Positions 1 through 6,992 of a stretch of DNA of 9,408 nucleotides are shown one piece after another. The notes under the pieces were generated by a model. It had not been told where the DNA came from. It saw only the letters and a list, made by a program, of their open reading frames with translations, and ran no database searches. The stretch is taken from contig CAZGVW010000173.1 of NCBI GenBank assembly GCA_964529265.1, positions 1-9,408 of the forward strand. The letters are read 5' to 3'. The translations under genes were made by a program, and so were the position numbers. Source of the stretch: CAZGVW01 sp964529265 (GTDB taxonomy: Bacteria > Planctomycetota > Phycisphaerae > Phycisphaerales > UBA1924). Positions within the stretch are counted from its first letter, which is position 1. Every line of letters begins with the position of its first letter.

Positions 1-1984
1 CCGCCAGCGCGAACAGCGAGCCTTCGTAGAAGAAATAGGAATGCACGTAGTCGGGGCGGTACGCGTCCGCCAGCCTGGCGAACGCGAACGCGTGGTCCAG
101 GTGATAGTGACCGCGGACCTGCTCGGGCGCGAGCCCGGACGCGCGCGACAGCAGCGCGACGAGACTCTCGACCCGATCCGGCGCGCGCCGCGCGAAATAC
201 TCGCGGCTCCGGCGGCACACCGCCGGATGGACGACGAGGCGGCGCCGGGCGCGCCGGAGCGCATCGAACTGCGGCGGCAGCGAATCGCGGCGGTTCCATT
301 CGCCGTACAGCAATCGCACGCGCCGGCCGCTGCGGATCAGCTGCGCCAGTTCCTGGTAGACGAACGTCTGCGAGTAGATCGGGAACTGCCAGCAGGCCGT
401 CGCCAGCACGCGCTGCCGGCCGGGCCGCAGCAGCCGATCGACCAGCCGATCGAGGCGCAGCCGCGCCAGCTGCATCTGAAAGGCGAGCGACGCCGCCAGT
501 TCGGTCCCGCGTCCCGACAGCAGGCCGGCGCGGCGCCCCAGGCGAATCCAGAGGCGATTCCCGAGGTCGTCGAGCATCGCCTGGCGGTCGTTCGCCAGCC
601 GTCGCGTCGCCTCCAGCCGTTCCCGCAGCTCGTCGGTGTCCCGGCTCAGCGCGGCGAGTGCCTGCTGCGTGACGGCCAGTTCCTCTTCGACCGCGCGCAG
701 CGTGCGCTCCGATTCCGCGAGCGCCACGCGGATGGCCTCGCGCTCGGCCGTCGCCGCCGCAACTTGCTCCTGCGACGCGTGCAGCTCCTGACCGAGTACA
801 GTCGTGCGCGCCTGCAGGAGGTCGCACCGCTGCTGCGCATCGGCCAGCTGTGCGTCGCGGGCCGCCAGTTCCGCCGCCAGCGACGCACGGGCCTGGTCCA
901 TACGCGCGATCGCCGGGCGCCACACCGGCGAGTCGCGCAGGACCATCTGTTTCAGTCCGACGAGCGTATTCGCTCCGAGACGGACGGTCCCCGAACGCGC
1001 TTCGAGCGCAGCCAGGAACGCCTCGATGCGCGGCCCGAGGTCTCTCCAGAGCCGGTCCCATGCGGCCGACGTCTCGCACGTGGGAAGCGTGGCCGATTCG
1101 AAGAGGCATCGCGCCACGGCGTCGGGGTCGAGCGCCGCGCATGCACCCTCGCACATCATCGCGACGAGCGGCTGCGCGTCGTGGCCGTGCCCGATCGCCA
1201 GCCCCGCGCACCACGACAAGAGATAGAACTGCTGGCACTCGAGCTGCTGCGGAGGTGCGCCCTGCGCATACCGCGGGTCCGGCCGCGGCACGCGCCGATC
1301 GGGTGCGTGTCCCTGCCGCAGCACGCGGAGCCCGTCAACCAGCAGGCGCTCGGCGTCGAGCGATGCCGAGTGCGGCTGCATCCGATAGTAGGCAAGCACG
1401 TCCCGCACGGCGCCAAATCGCGCGCCGGCCCGCGCGACGCGCTGCCAGAGATCCCAGTCCGCGGATTTCACGAACGAGACGTCGAATCGCCCCACGGCAT
1501 CGACGATCGATTTCCTGACCAGGCACGCATGCACCGGAAACGCGGCGCGGCAGGCGAGCGTGGGAAACAGATCGCCGGACGGCGCTTGATAGCCGTCCGA
1601 TACCAGGGTGCCGTCGCGCGCCACGCGAACGGAGCCGCAATGCACCGCGTCCCAATCCGGATGCGACGCCAGCGCCCCGGTGAGCCGTTCGAGATGCGAT
1701 GGCGCGATCCAGTCGTCGGCGTCGAGAAAGAGCAGCCAGTCGTAGCGCGCGTGCGCGATGCCCGTGTTCCGCGCGCCCGCCTCACCGGCGTTGGCCTGCC
1801 GCACGACCCGCACGCGCGGGTCGGAGGCGGCGAATGCCGCCGCGACCGCACCGGTCTCGTCCGTCGATCCGTCGTCGACGACGATCGCTTCCCAGGCCGG
1901 ATGCGTCTGCGAGCAGACCGAGGCGAACGCCTCCCCAATCCAGCGGGCGGCATTGTGCGCGGGAATGACGATCGAGACGTTCAA
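1..1984 (-). CDS. Multi-domain glycosyltransferase: GT2 + coiled coil + GT4-like (3' end beyond window)
   Basis: The frame stays open from a TTG at 1984 to the left edge, giving 661 visible residues and no stop, so the C-terminus is missing. The N-terminus LNVSIVIPAHNAARWIGEAF is a textbook GT-A start, so I take TTG as the initiator; no strong ribosome binding site precedes it. Residues 1-225 form a family 2 glycosyltransferase: VVDDGSTDE at 35-43, the metal/nucleotide-sugar DxD in LFLDADDW at 85-92, and KSADWDLWQRV at 173-183 in the acceptor/base region. Residues 230-355 are a helical linker. About 358-470 is rich in A, E, Q, R and L and looks like a coiled coil. From about 525 (VLATACWQFPIYSQTFVYQEL) a GT4/GT-B N-terminal half begins and is cut off. 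The protein would transfer two sugars to a growing polysaccharide on the cytoplasmic side. It is divergent from the TPR lipoprotein gene. The GT2 call is very secure; the GT4 call is likely. Confidence 0.88.
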   Translation of the reverse strand, partial: MNVSIVIPAHNAARWIGEAFASVCSQTHPAWEAIVVDDGSTDETGAVAAAFAASDPRVRVVRQANAGEAGARNTGIAHARYDWLLFLDADDWIAPSHLERLTGALASHPDWDAVHCGSVRVARDGTLVSDGYQAPSGDLFPTLACRAAFPVHACLVRKSIVDAVGRFDVSFVKSADWDLWQRVARAGARFGAVRDVLAYYRMQPHSASLDAERLLVDGLRVLRQGHAPDRRVPRPDPRYAQGAPPQQLECQQFYLLSWCAGLAIGHGHDAQPLVAMMCEGACAALDPDAVARCLFESATLPTCETSAAWDRLWRDLGPRIEAFLAALEARSGTVRLGANTLVGLKQMVLRDSPVWRPAIARMDQARASLAAELAARDAQLADAQQRCDLLQARTTVLGQELHASQEQVAAATAEREAIRVALAESERTLRAVEEELAVTQQALAALSRDTDELRERLEATRRLANDRQAMLDDLGNRLWIRLGRRAGLLSGRGTELAASLAFQMQLARLRLDRLVDRLLRPGRQRVLATACWQFPIYSQTFVYQELAQLIRSGRRVRLLYGEWNRRDSLPPQFDALRRARRRLVVHPAVCRRSREYFARRAPDRVESLVALLSRASGLAPEQVRGHYHLDHAFAFARLADAYRPDYVHSYFFYEGSLFALA

Positions 1985-2141
1985 GACACCAGCCCGATGG
2001 GCAGCGATCAGGATACCAACCCGTTCGGGCCTTCGCGCTCCCCCGGACGGGCCATTGTTAGGTGGCTCTCCAGGCGGCAGACTGGTCGCCGATCCGCGCG
2101 AAACCGCACCGAAACGCACCACCGCGACGAACCGTTCGGAA
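1985..2141. promoter_or_regulatory. Divergent intergenic region between the fusion glycosyltransferase and the TPR lipoprotein gene
   Basis: These 157 bases separate two divergently transcribed genes, so promoters for both should lie here or just inside the coding ends. I looked on both strands for -35/-10 pairs, for the sigma-54 pattern TGGCAC-N5-TTGC, and for operator-like palindromes, and found nothing convincing. The minus strand has TGGCCCG near 2047-2053, which resembles the -24 half of a sigma-54 site, but no GC-containing -12 half follows at the right distance. The assignment rests on gene arrangement alone. Confidence 0.4.
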
Positions 2142-4334
2142 ATGGGCCCACGGAATCCTTGCCTCGGCAGCGTCCCGCCAGGTCGCGGCGGCGTGCTGAC
2201 ACTGACACTCGTCCTCTGCGCCGCCCTGAGCGCCTGCAGCCAACCGGATCCTGCCGCGGTCAAACGCGAATCGACAGCGCGCGGAGACCAGCTCCTGGCG
2301 CAGCGGCAGTACGCCGGCGCGGCGGCGGCATACCGCGTCGCGGTGGACGCCGATCCATTCGATGGCGCGCTGCGCCTGCACCTGGCGCGGACGTACGGGC
2401 AGGCGGGAGACTGGTCAGCCGCGAGAGGCGAAGCGGTCCGCGCCGCCGATCTTTTGCCCCAGGATCGCGGCGCGCAGCTGTACGCCGCGTCGCTGGTGCT
2501 CGCGTGGGGAGAGTTCACGGACGCGGCCCATCGCGCGCGGGCGATGCTGCACGACCAGCCGCATCAGATGGACGCCCTCCTCATCGCCGGCAACGCGCTG
2601 GCGCGGCTGACCAACTCCGTGTCGGCCATCGGGGAAGTCGAAGAGGCGTTGCGCAACGGCCTGCCCGTGGGGCGGCCGCTTCGTGACGGGGCTTCGCATG
2701 CGGACGATCAGGAAGCCGAGGCTCTCTTCCGGAAAGCGCTTCAGATCGATCCCGCACACAACGAAGCCCAGCTCGCGCTCGCCAACCTTTTCTTCGCGAC
2801 GGGCCGGGACAACGAGGGCGTGCCGTGGCTGCTCCAGGTCGCGGATCGCAACCCGCTGCATCTGTTCGCCAACCGCGCCGCCGGCGTCTGGCATTTGTTT
2901 CGCGGGCAGACAGCCGAGGCCGAGCGATACCTGCAGGCCGCCCATTCGCTCGGCGATGCCGCCGCGGCGCGCGCGCTCGCCGACCTTTACACGCGTTCGT
3001 CACGGGCCGAGCGCGCGTTGCAGATTCTGGATGCGCGGCCGGCGTCGGAAGACGCGTCAGGCGGCGTCTCGGTCAGCGCGGCGATGGCGGAGCTCCGGCT
3101 CGGCCGCCGCGCCGCAGCTTCGAGCCGCATCGATCGCCTGCTGGCGCGTCTTCCCGGGAATGCGCCGGCGCTCAGGCTCAAGGCCGAAATGCTGTTCGCC
3201 AATTCGGACATCGATGGCGCGCTGGTGTTCGCACAGGCCGCCGTGGACGCGGAACCGCGCTCGCGCGACGGACACCTCCTGCTCGGCCGCATTCTGGTTG
3301 CGCGCGGCAGCTCCGCACGTGCCCTGGCGCAGCTCGAGGAGGCGGGCGCTGAGATCCGTCGCGACCTGGCGGGCAGGACGCTGGCACTCGGGCGGACTGG
3401 CGCGGCGCTCGAGCACGCGCGTCAGGCCGTGCAGCGCGATCCCGCGAATCGCACCGCCGCGGTGGTCCTGGTCAACGCGCTCATCCGGTCGCGCGACGTG
3501 GCGTCCGCCGAGCGCACGCTGGCGCCGCTGCTCGTGTGGGAGCCGGCTGCGCCGGACCTGCTCGTGCTCCAGGGACGGATCCTGGCGCTGCGCGGCATGA
3601 CCGCGTCCGCTCGAGAGCTCTTGACGCGCGCGCTCCAGGCCGCACCGGAGTCCGTCGATGCGATCGTGGAACTCGTGGAGTTGGACTTGCACGATGGCCT
3701 GATCCCGGCCGCGAGACAGCGCGCCGATCGTGCGTTGACGCAGTGGCCAGCCGATCCCCGTCTGCTGATGCTCGCCGCGCGTGCAGGCGCGGCGTCGGGC
3801 GACTGGGCGGCTGCCGAACCGAAGCTTCGTGCGGTGCTCGAGCGCCAGCCGCAGCACGCAGAGGCCGCGGTGATGCTGTCGGACCACTTCGTTCGCACGG
3901 GCCGACATGATGAAGCGACGCGACTGCTCGAGGCCGTCCTCGCGCAGCGGACCGCGGGAACCGACGCCCGCGCCACGGCACGCGCGGCTCACCAGCTGGC
4001 GACGCTCTACCTCGAGCAGCGCGACCGTCTCGATCAGGCGCTCGAGCTCGCCCGGATCGCCAGGCAGGCGCTGCCCGACGACCCGGCTGTCAGCGACACG
4101 CTCGGCTGGGTGTACGTGCGCCGGAATCTCCCGGAATCGGCGATCGCGCATCTCGAAGACGCCGTGCGCGGCGCGCCGGGAAACGCCCGCTATCGCTATC
4201 ATCTGGGCATCGCCTATCTGCGGCTGGGCCGCTCGAGCGACGCACACGCGGCGCTGACGCGCGCGCTGCAGCTCGACTCGGCGATGCCGGAAGCATCAGA
4301 CGCGCGCGCGGCTCTCTCGTCCATCAATCGCTGA
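2142..4334 (+). CDS. TPR-repeat lipoprotein, PrsT-like (exopolysaccharide/PEP-CTERM locus)
   Basis: The product is 730 residues from ATG 2142. A lipoprotein signal is visible: arginines at 4 and 15, the hydrophobic run VLTLTLVLCAAL, and the lipobox LSAC with Cys32 as the lipidated residue. Ser follows, which favours outer-membrane sorting. The frame is open further upstream to 1758, but that extension lies antisense to the neighbouring glycosyltransferase and has no export signal. GTG 2193 is an alternative start but would remove the charged n-region. From residue 44 to 728 the protein is a chain of about fifteen TPR-like helix pairs, for example EAEALFRKALQIDPAHNEAQ and DTLGWVYVRRNLPESAIAHL, ending with YHLGIAYLRLGRSSDAHAAL. 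In XrtA/PEP-CTERM loci such proteins (PrsT) are thought to scaffold polysaccharide assembly or export. Two repeats look shortened, near residues 170-190 and 400-420. The stop overlaps the convergent neighbour's end by 11 bases. The TPR lipoprotein call is secure; equivalence to PrsT is inferred from style and context. Confidence 0.9.
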   Translation: MGPRNPCLGSVPPGRGGVLTLTLVLCAALSACSQPDPAAVKRESTARGDQLLAQRQYAGAAAAYRVAVDADPFDGALRLHLARTYGQAGDWSAARGEAVRAADLLPQDRGAQLYAASLVLAWGEFTDAAHRARAMLHDQPHQMDALLIAGNALARLTNSVSAIGEVEEALRNGLPVGRPLRDGASHADDQEAEALFRKALQIDPAHNEAQLALANLFFATGRDNEGVPWLLQVADRNPLHLFANRAAGVWHLFRGQTAEAERYLQAAHSLGDAAAARALADLYTRSSRAERALQILDARPASEDASGGVSVSAAMAELRLGRRAAASSRIDRLLARLPGNAPALRLKAEMLFANSDIDGALVFAQAAVDAEPRSRDGHLLLGRILVARGSSARALAQLEEAGAEIRRDLAGRTLALGRTGAALEHARQAVQRDPANRTAAVVLVNALIRSRDVASAERTLAPLLVWEPAAPDLLVLQGRILALRGMTASARELLTRALQAAPESVDAIVELVELDLHDGLIPAARQRADRALTQWPADPRLLMLAARAGAASGDWAAAEPKLRAVLERQPQHAEAAVMLSDHFVRTGRHDEATRLLEAVLAQRTAGTDARATARAAHQLATLYLEQRDRLDQALELARIARQALPDDPAVSDTLGWVYVRRNLPESAIAHLEDAVRGAPGNARYRYHLGIAYLRLGRSSDAHAALTRALQLDSAMPEASDARAALSSINR

Positions 4335-5928
4335 CCGCGGTCGCCCGGCACGCGTCACGCAGGGCCGAGCCACACGCGGGAATATCCACGAGCTGTTCGA
4401 GCAGGCTCGCGGCGATCGCGTCTGCGGCCTCCGCGCGCCGCAGCGGATGACCGCCTGAGACGATGTCGACCTCACCGACCGGTCGTCCGTGGTGCCGGAC
4501 GTCGAGGCGGATGCGGTCCGCATCGTCGGCGTCCAGCACGACTGGCGGCATCGGATCGCCCAGGTCCAGCGTCAGTTCGCGAATCGCGCGCCCCGGCGCG
4601 GACCGCGTGTGCCGGCGAGCCGCTCCATTGATGGGATGCGTGCCGCCCGCGTGCGCAATAGCCGCATCGGCGCGCGCGCGACGGTACAACACGCCTGCCG
4701 AGAGCGCGCCCTGAAGCTCGGCGGTCGTCAACGACACACGCAGACGCGGATTGACCAACGACTCCAGGATGCGGCGCGGGTAATAGAGCAGCAGCAGCCC
4801 CGTGCGCAGTCGCATCAGCCCTCCGCGGTCATCCGGAAACGCGCGGCTGTTGCGCAGCAAGTGCGCATGCATGCCGGCGCCCCAGCTCCGGACCTGATCG
4901 CGCACCGCGGCGGCGTCCGATCGATGCCGATGCCGCACCAGCGCGGCAGGCTCGTACACGAGTGCGTGGCCCGCCTGCAGCACGCGGAAGAAGATGTCGA
5001 GATCCTCGCCGCCGCCGGTGGCCGAGCCGGCGCCCAGCGCGGGATCGAACGTTCCGATCTCGTCGAACACGGCCCGCCGGAACGCGACGTTCGTGCCGGT
5101 GCCGAACGTGCCTGTGTTCGCCAGGTGGGGCGCCACGGGCCGATCGCGCTCGCGTCTGATCCAACGCCGGCGGAACCCTCGTCCGAACCCGCCGTGGTGC
5201 TCGAAAGCAATCTGCGCGTCGGTGACGAGCTCGTTTGGGACGACAAGACCCGTCACGGCCATGGCCTCGGGACACGCAGTCAACACATCGGTGATGGCGC
5301 GCGCCCAGTGACCGTCCACGCGTCCGTCATCGTCCACGAACGCGAGGATCTCGGTCTGGCATTCGGCGATCGCCCGGTTCCGCGCGGAGCTCAAGCCGGG
5401 GCGCGGCTCCCGCACGTATCGCACGCCAGGATGGTTGGCCCGAACGAGCCGCTCCGTCCGGCCGTCCGCCGGCGCATTGTCGACGACGAGCACTGCGGTC
5501 GCCGGAGGGTCGAGCCGGCTCAACGATGCAAGGCACCCGGCAAGCTCGACCGGGCGGTCTCGCGTGCATACCGCGACGGTGAGTGATGCGCCCGGTTCGC
5601 TCCGCGACGGATGCGGCGTCTCGATCAAGTCGCGCGGACGGCCCGAGAAGCGGCCGTTCGCCAGCGCGTCGGAGAGCAGATGCTCGAGGATCGCCGATTC
5701 GTGGCGGGCCAGGATCGACGCGGTCAGCGCCCGCCCGTCGCATCGGGCCGATTCGAGACCTTGATCGATCCAGCCGACTGGCGTGCCGTGCAGCCGTACC
5801 AGCCCAAGAAGTGTCTGGTAGTCGGATGGGGTTTCCTGATCCGCGAGCGAGCGGCCGATCTCGAGTGTGAGATCGGTGACATGAATCGGCCGCGGTGCGC
5901 GGTGGATCAGGCGCGCCGCGCCCTGCAT
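4324..5928 (-). CDS. GT2 glycosyltransferase with similar accessory blocks at both ends
   Basis: The product is 534 residues. I chose ATG 5928 because GGTGGAG with a 5-base spacer precedes it; the frame is open to 6117 but that extension is low-complexity and lies in the divergent promoter region. Residues 115-335 are the GT2 domain: LTVAVCTRDRP (116-126), VLVVDNAP (146-153), the DxD in AFVDDDGRVD (196-205), GTGTNVAFRR (276-285), GGGEDLDIFFRVLQAGH (305-321), then VYEPAALVRHRHR. This pattern belongs to a widespread bacterial GT2 subgroup whose acceptors are mostly unknown. Residues 340-420 (LLLLYYPRRILESLVNP) are a membrane-associated helical stretch. The N-terminal (15-90) and C-terminal (448-517) flanks share LTL(E/D)(I/L)G and VRxHGxPVG motifs and look like two copies of one small domain. 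The likely role is sugar transfer in the same polysaccharide pathway. It is divergent from the 298-residue GT2 gene and convergent with the TPR gene. Confidence 0.9.
   Translation of the reverse strand: MQGAARLIHRAPRPIHVTDLTLEIGRSLADQETPSDYQTLLGLVRLHGTPVGWIDQGLESARCDGRALTASILARHESAILEHLLSDALANGRFSGRPRDLIETPHPSRSEPGASLTVAVCTRDRPVELAGCLASLSRLDPPATAVLVVDNAPADGRTERLVRANHPGVRYVREPRPGLSSARNRAIAECQTEILAFVDDDGRVDGHWARAITDVLTACPEAMAVTGLVVPNELVTDAQIAFEHHGGFGRGFRRRWIRRERDRPVAPHLANTGTFGTGTNVAFRRAVFDEIGTFDPALGAGSATGGGEDLDIFFRVLQAGHALVYEPAALVRHRHRSDAAAVRDQVRSWGAGMHAHLLRNSRAFPDDRGGLMRLRTGLLLLYYPRRILESLVNPRLRVSLTTAELQGALSAGVLYRRARADAAIAHAGGTHPINGAARRHTRSAPGRAIRELTLDLGDPMPPVVLDADDADRIRLDVRHHGRPVGEVDIVSGGHPLRRAEAADAIAASLLEQLVDIPACGSALRDACRATAVSD
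4378..4587 (-). repeat. C-terminal copy of a duplicated accessory block in the GT2 protein
   Basis: This encodes residues 448-517. It carries RELTLDLGDPMP, then RIRLDVRHHGRPVGEVDIVS, then a helical AADAIAASLLEQLVD. Order and spacing match the N-terminal block of the same protein, so I read it as a protein-level duplication. It is not an obvious DNA repeat. Confidence 0.6.
5659..5886 (-). repeat. N-terminal copy of a duplicated accessory block in the GT2 protein
   Basis: This encodes residues 15-90. It carries HVTDLTLEIGRSL, then LLGLVRLHGTPVGWIDQGL, then a helical RALTASILARHESAILEHLL. VRxHGxPVGx(I/V)D is shared with the C-terminal block. From memory, VRLHGxPxG also occurs at the N-terminus of related GT2 enzymes; I know of no named function for it. 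Confidence 0.6.
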
Positions 5929-5933
5929 GTCTG

Positions 5934-5937
5934 CTCC
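5934..5937 (-). promoter_or_regulatory. Ribosome binding site that sets the start of the 534-residue GT2 gene
   Basis: The minus strand reads GGTGGAGCAGACATG. GGAG sits five bases before ATG 5928, the best Shine-Dalgarno match in the window. It favours this start over the open frame extending to 6117. Confidence 0.65.
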
Positions 5938-6024
5938 ACCCGTCCTGCGCGCGACGGCACGGTTGTCCGAGTCCGGTCGCCCGCCCGGACCATTGCGTTT
6001 CCATTCCAAAGCCGCCAGACTCGC

Positions 6025-6040
6025 TGGCACGGCGCTTTCA
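6025..6040 (+). promoter_or_regulatory. Possible sigma-54 (RpoN) -24/-12 promoter element
   Basis: The plus strand reads TGGCACGGCGCTTTCA, preceded by C. The sigma-54 consensus is YTGGCACG-N4-TTGCW. The -24 half matches completely. The -12 half is TTTCA, with one mismatch at the normally conserved G of the GC pair. It lies 55 bases before ATG 6096, a normal promoter distance. XrtA/PEP-CTERM loci often use sigma-54 with the regulators PrsK/PrsR, which makes the match plausible, but the -12 mismatch falls on an important base and the site could be chance. Confidence 0.3.
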
Positions 6041-6095
6041 GTTCCCAGCTCCGCGCAGCAAAGTGATCTCGCCAGCGGCCTCCCCCCGCCCACCG

Positions 6096-6992
6096 ATGTT
6101 CTCGGTGATCGTGCCAACGCACCATCGGCCTGCGCAGTTGATGCGATGTCTGGCTGCGCTGGCGCGTCAGGACCATCCTCACGACGATTACGAGGTCATC
6201 ATCGTGGACGACGCCGGCGTCGGCGATGACGGGATGACCGCGGCCCTCGACGAGTTCCGCCGACTCAACAATCTGGCCGTGAGGCTGGTGTCGCAGCGCA
6301 CGAGCGGCGGCCCGGCCGTCGCGAGAAACGCGGGCGCCGCGGCGGCGCGCGGCCGCCATCTCGCGTTCACCGACGACGACTGCGAGCCGCGCGCCGACTG
6401 GCTCAGCCGGCTCGCGTGTCATCTGCGGGAGAATCCATCGGCGGCCGTGGGCGGTTTCACGATCAACTCGCTGCCGGCCGTCCCGTACTCGACGGCCAGT
6501 CAACTGTTGATCGACTACCTCTACGACTACTATCACGTCGAGTTGAACGGAGCCCGCTTTTTCACCTCCAACAACCTGGCCCTGGCGGTGGACGACTTTC
6601 GGGCGGTGGGCGGCTTCGACGAGAGCTTTCCGCTCGCGGCGGCGGAAGACCGGGAGTTCTGCGAGCGATGGCAGCGCTCCGGTCGCCGGCTCCTGTATGC
6701 CGAGGATGTGGTCGTCTATCACGGCCATCGCTTGGATTTCCGACAGTTCACCCGGCAGCACTTCAATTACGGCCGCGGGGCAGACTACCTGCACCGCAGC
6801 CGGGCGCGCCATACCGGCGCTCCGGTCCGGCCGAAGCTCGAGCCGCTGAGCTTCTACAGCAATCTGGTGCGTTTCCCACTGCGAAGTGGAGTCTCCTGGC
6901 GCACCCTGTCGCTCGTCGGTTTGATGGCGTTCACGCAGCTCGCATATGCGTGCGGCTATTTCTCCGAGCGGCTCAAGCGCGCGCGCTCGTAG
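6096..6992 (+). CDS. Family 2 glycosyltransferase
   Basis: The product is 298 residues. ATG 6096 places the GT-A fold immediately at the N-terminus (MFSVIVPTHHRPAQLMRCL); GTG 6063, in frame 11 codons upstream, is an alternative, and neither has a strong ribosome binding site. Visible motifs are VIIVDDAG at 34-41, GGPAVARNAG at 71-80, the DxD in FTDDDCEPRADW at 91-102, SNNLALAVDDFRAVGGFDE at 158-176, and the catalytic-base region AAEDREFCERWQRSGRRL at 182-199. Residues 218-230 (FTRQHFNYGRGAD) and a hydrophobic C-terminal stretch at 268-290 suggest contact with the membrane and a lipid-linked acceptor. The enzyme would add a sugar to the polysaccharide precursor in the cytoplasm. The last 37 bases overlap the end of the convergent GT4 gene. 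A sigma-54-like site lies upstream. Family is certain; sugar and acceptor cannot be told. Confidence 0.92.
   Translation: MFSVIVPTHHRPAQLMRCLAALARQDHPHDDYEVIIVDDAGVGDDGMTAALDEFRRLNNLAVRLVSQRTSGGPAVARNAGAAAARGRHLAFTDDDCEPRADWLSRLACHLRENPSAAVGGFTINSLPAVPYSTASQLLIDYLYDYYHVELNGARFFTSNNLALAVDDFRAVGGFDESFPLAAAEDREFCERWQRSGRRLLYAEDVVVYHGHRLDFRQFTRQHFNYGRGADYLHRSRARHTGAPVRPKLEPLSFYSNLVRFPLRSGVSWRTLSLVGLMAFTQLAYACGYFSERLKRARS

Larger units (their letters stand above)
5929..6095. promoter_or_regulatory. Divergent intergenic region between two GT2 genes
   Basis: This 167-base spacer lies between a minus-strand and a plus-strand glycosyltransferase gene and should hold promoters for both. It contains one sigma-54-like element on the plus strand, listed separately. 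Toward the minus-strand gene only the Shine-Dalgarno sequence is clear. I saw no operator palindrome. Confidence 0.45.

Noticed and set aside
1758..2141. An upstream in-frame extension of the TPR protein
   Set aside because: It overlaps the start of the divergent glycosyltransferase gene and would bury the lipoprotein signal about 150 residues inside the protein.
41..2686. An 881-codon open frame on the plus strand
   Set aside because: It is codon-aligned antisense to the fusion glycosyltransferase, then runs into the TPR gene in another frame. Its product is Arg/Pro/Ala-rich with no recognisable domain, whereas the opposite strand encodes clear GT2 motifs. This is a high-GC artefact.
3057..4247. 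A 396-codon open frame on the minus strand inside the TPR gene
   Set aside because: The plus strand here encodes regular TPR helices; the antisense product is Arg-rich with no motif.
4489..5586. A 365-codon open frame on the plus strand
   Set aside because: It is antisense to the GT2 domain of the 534-residue protein and has no recognisable domain or ribosome binding site.
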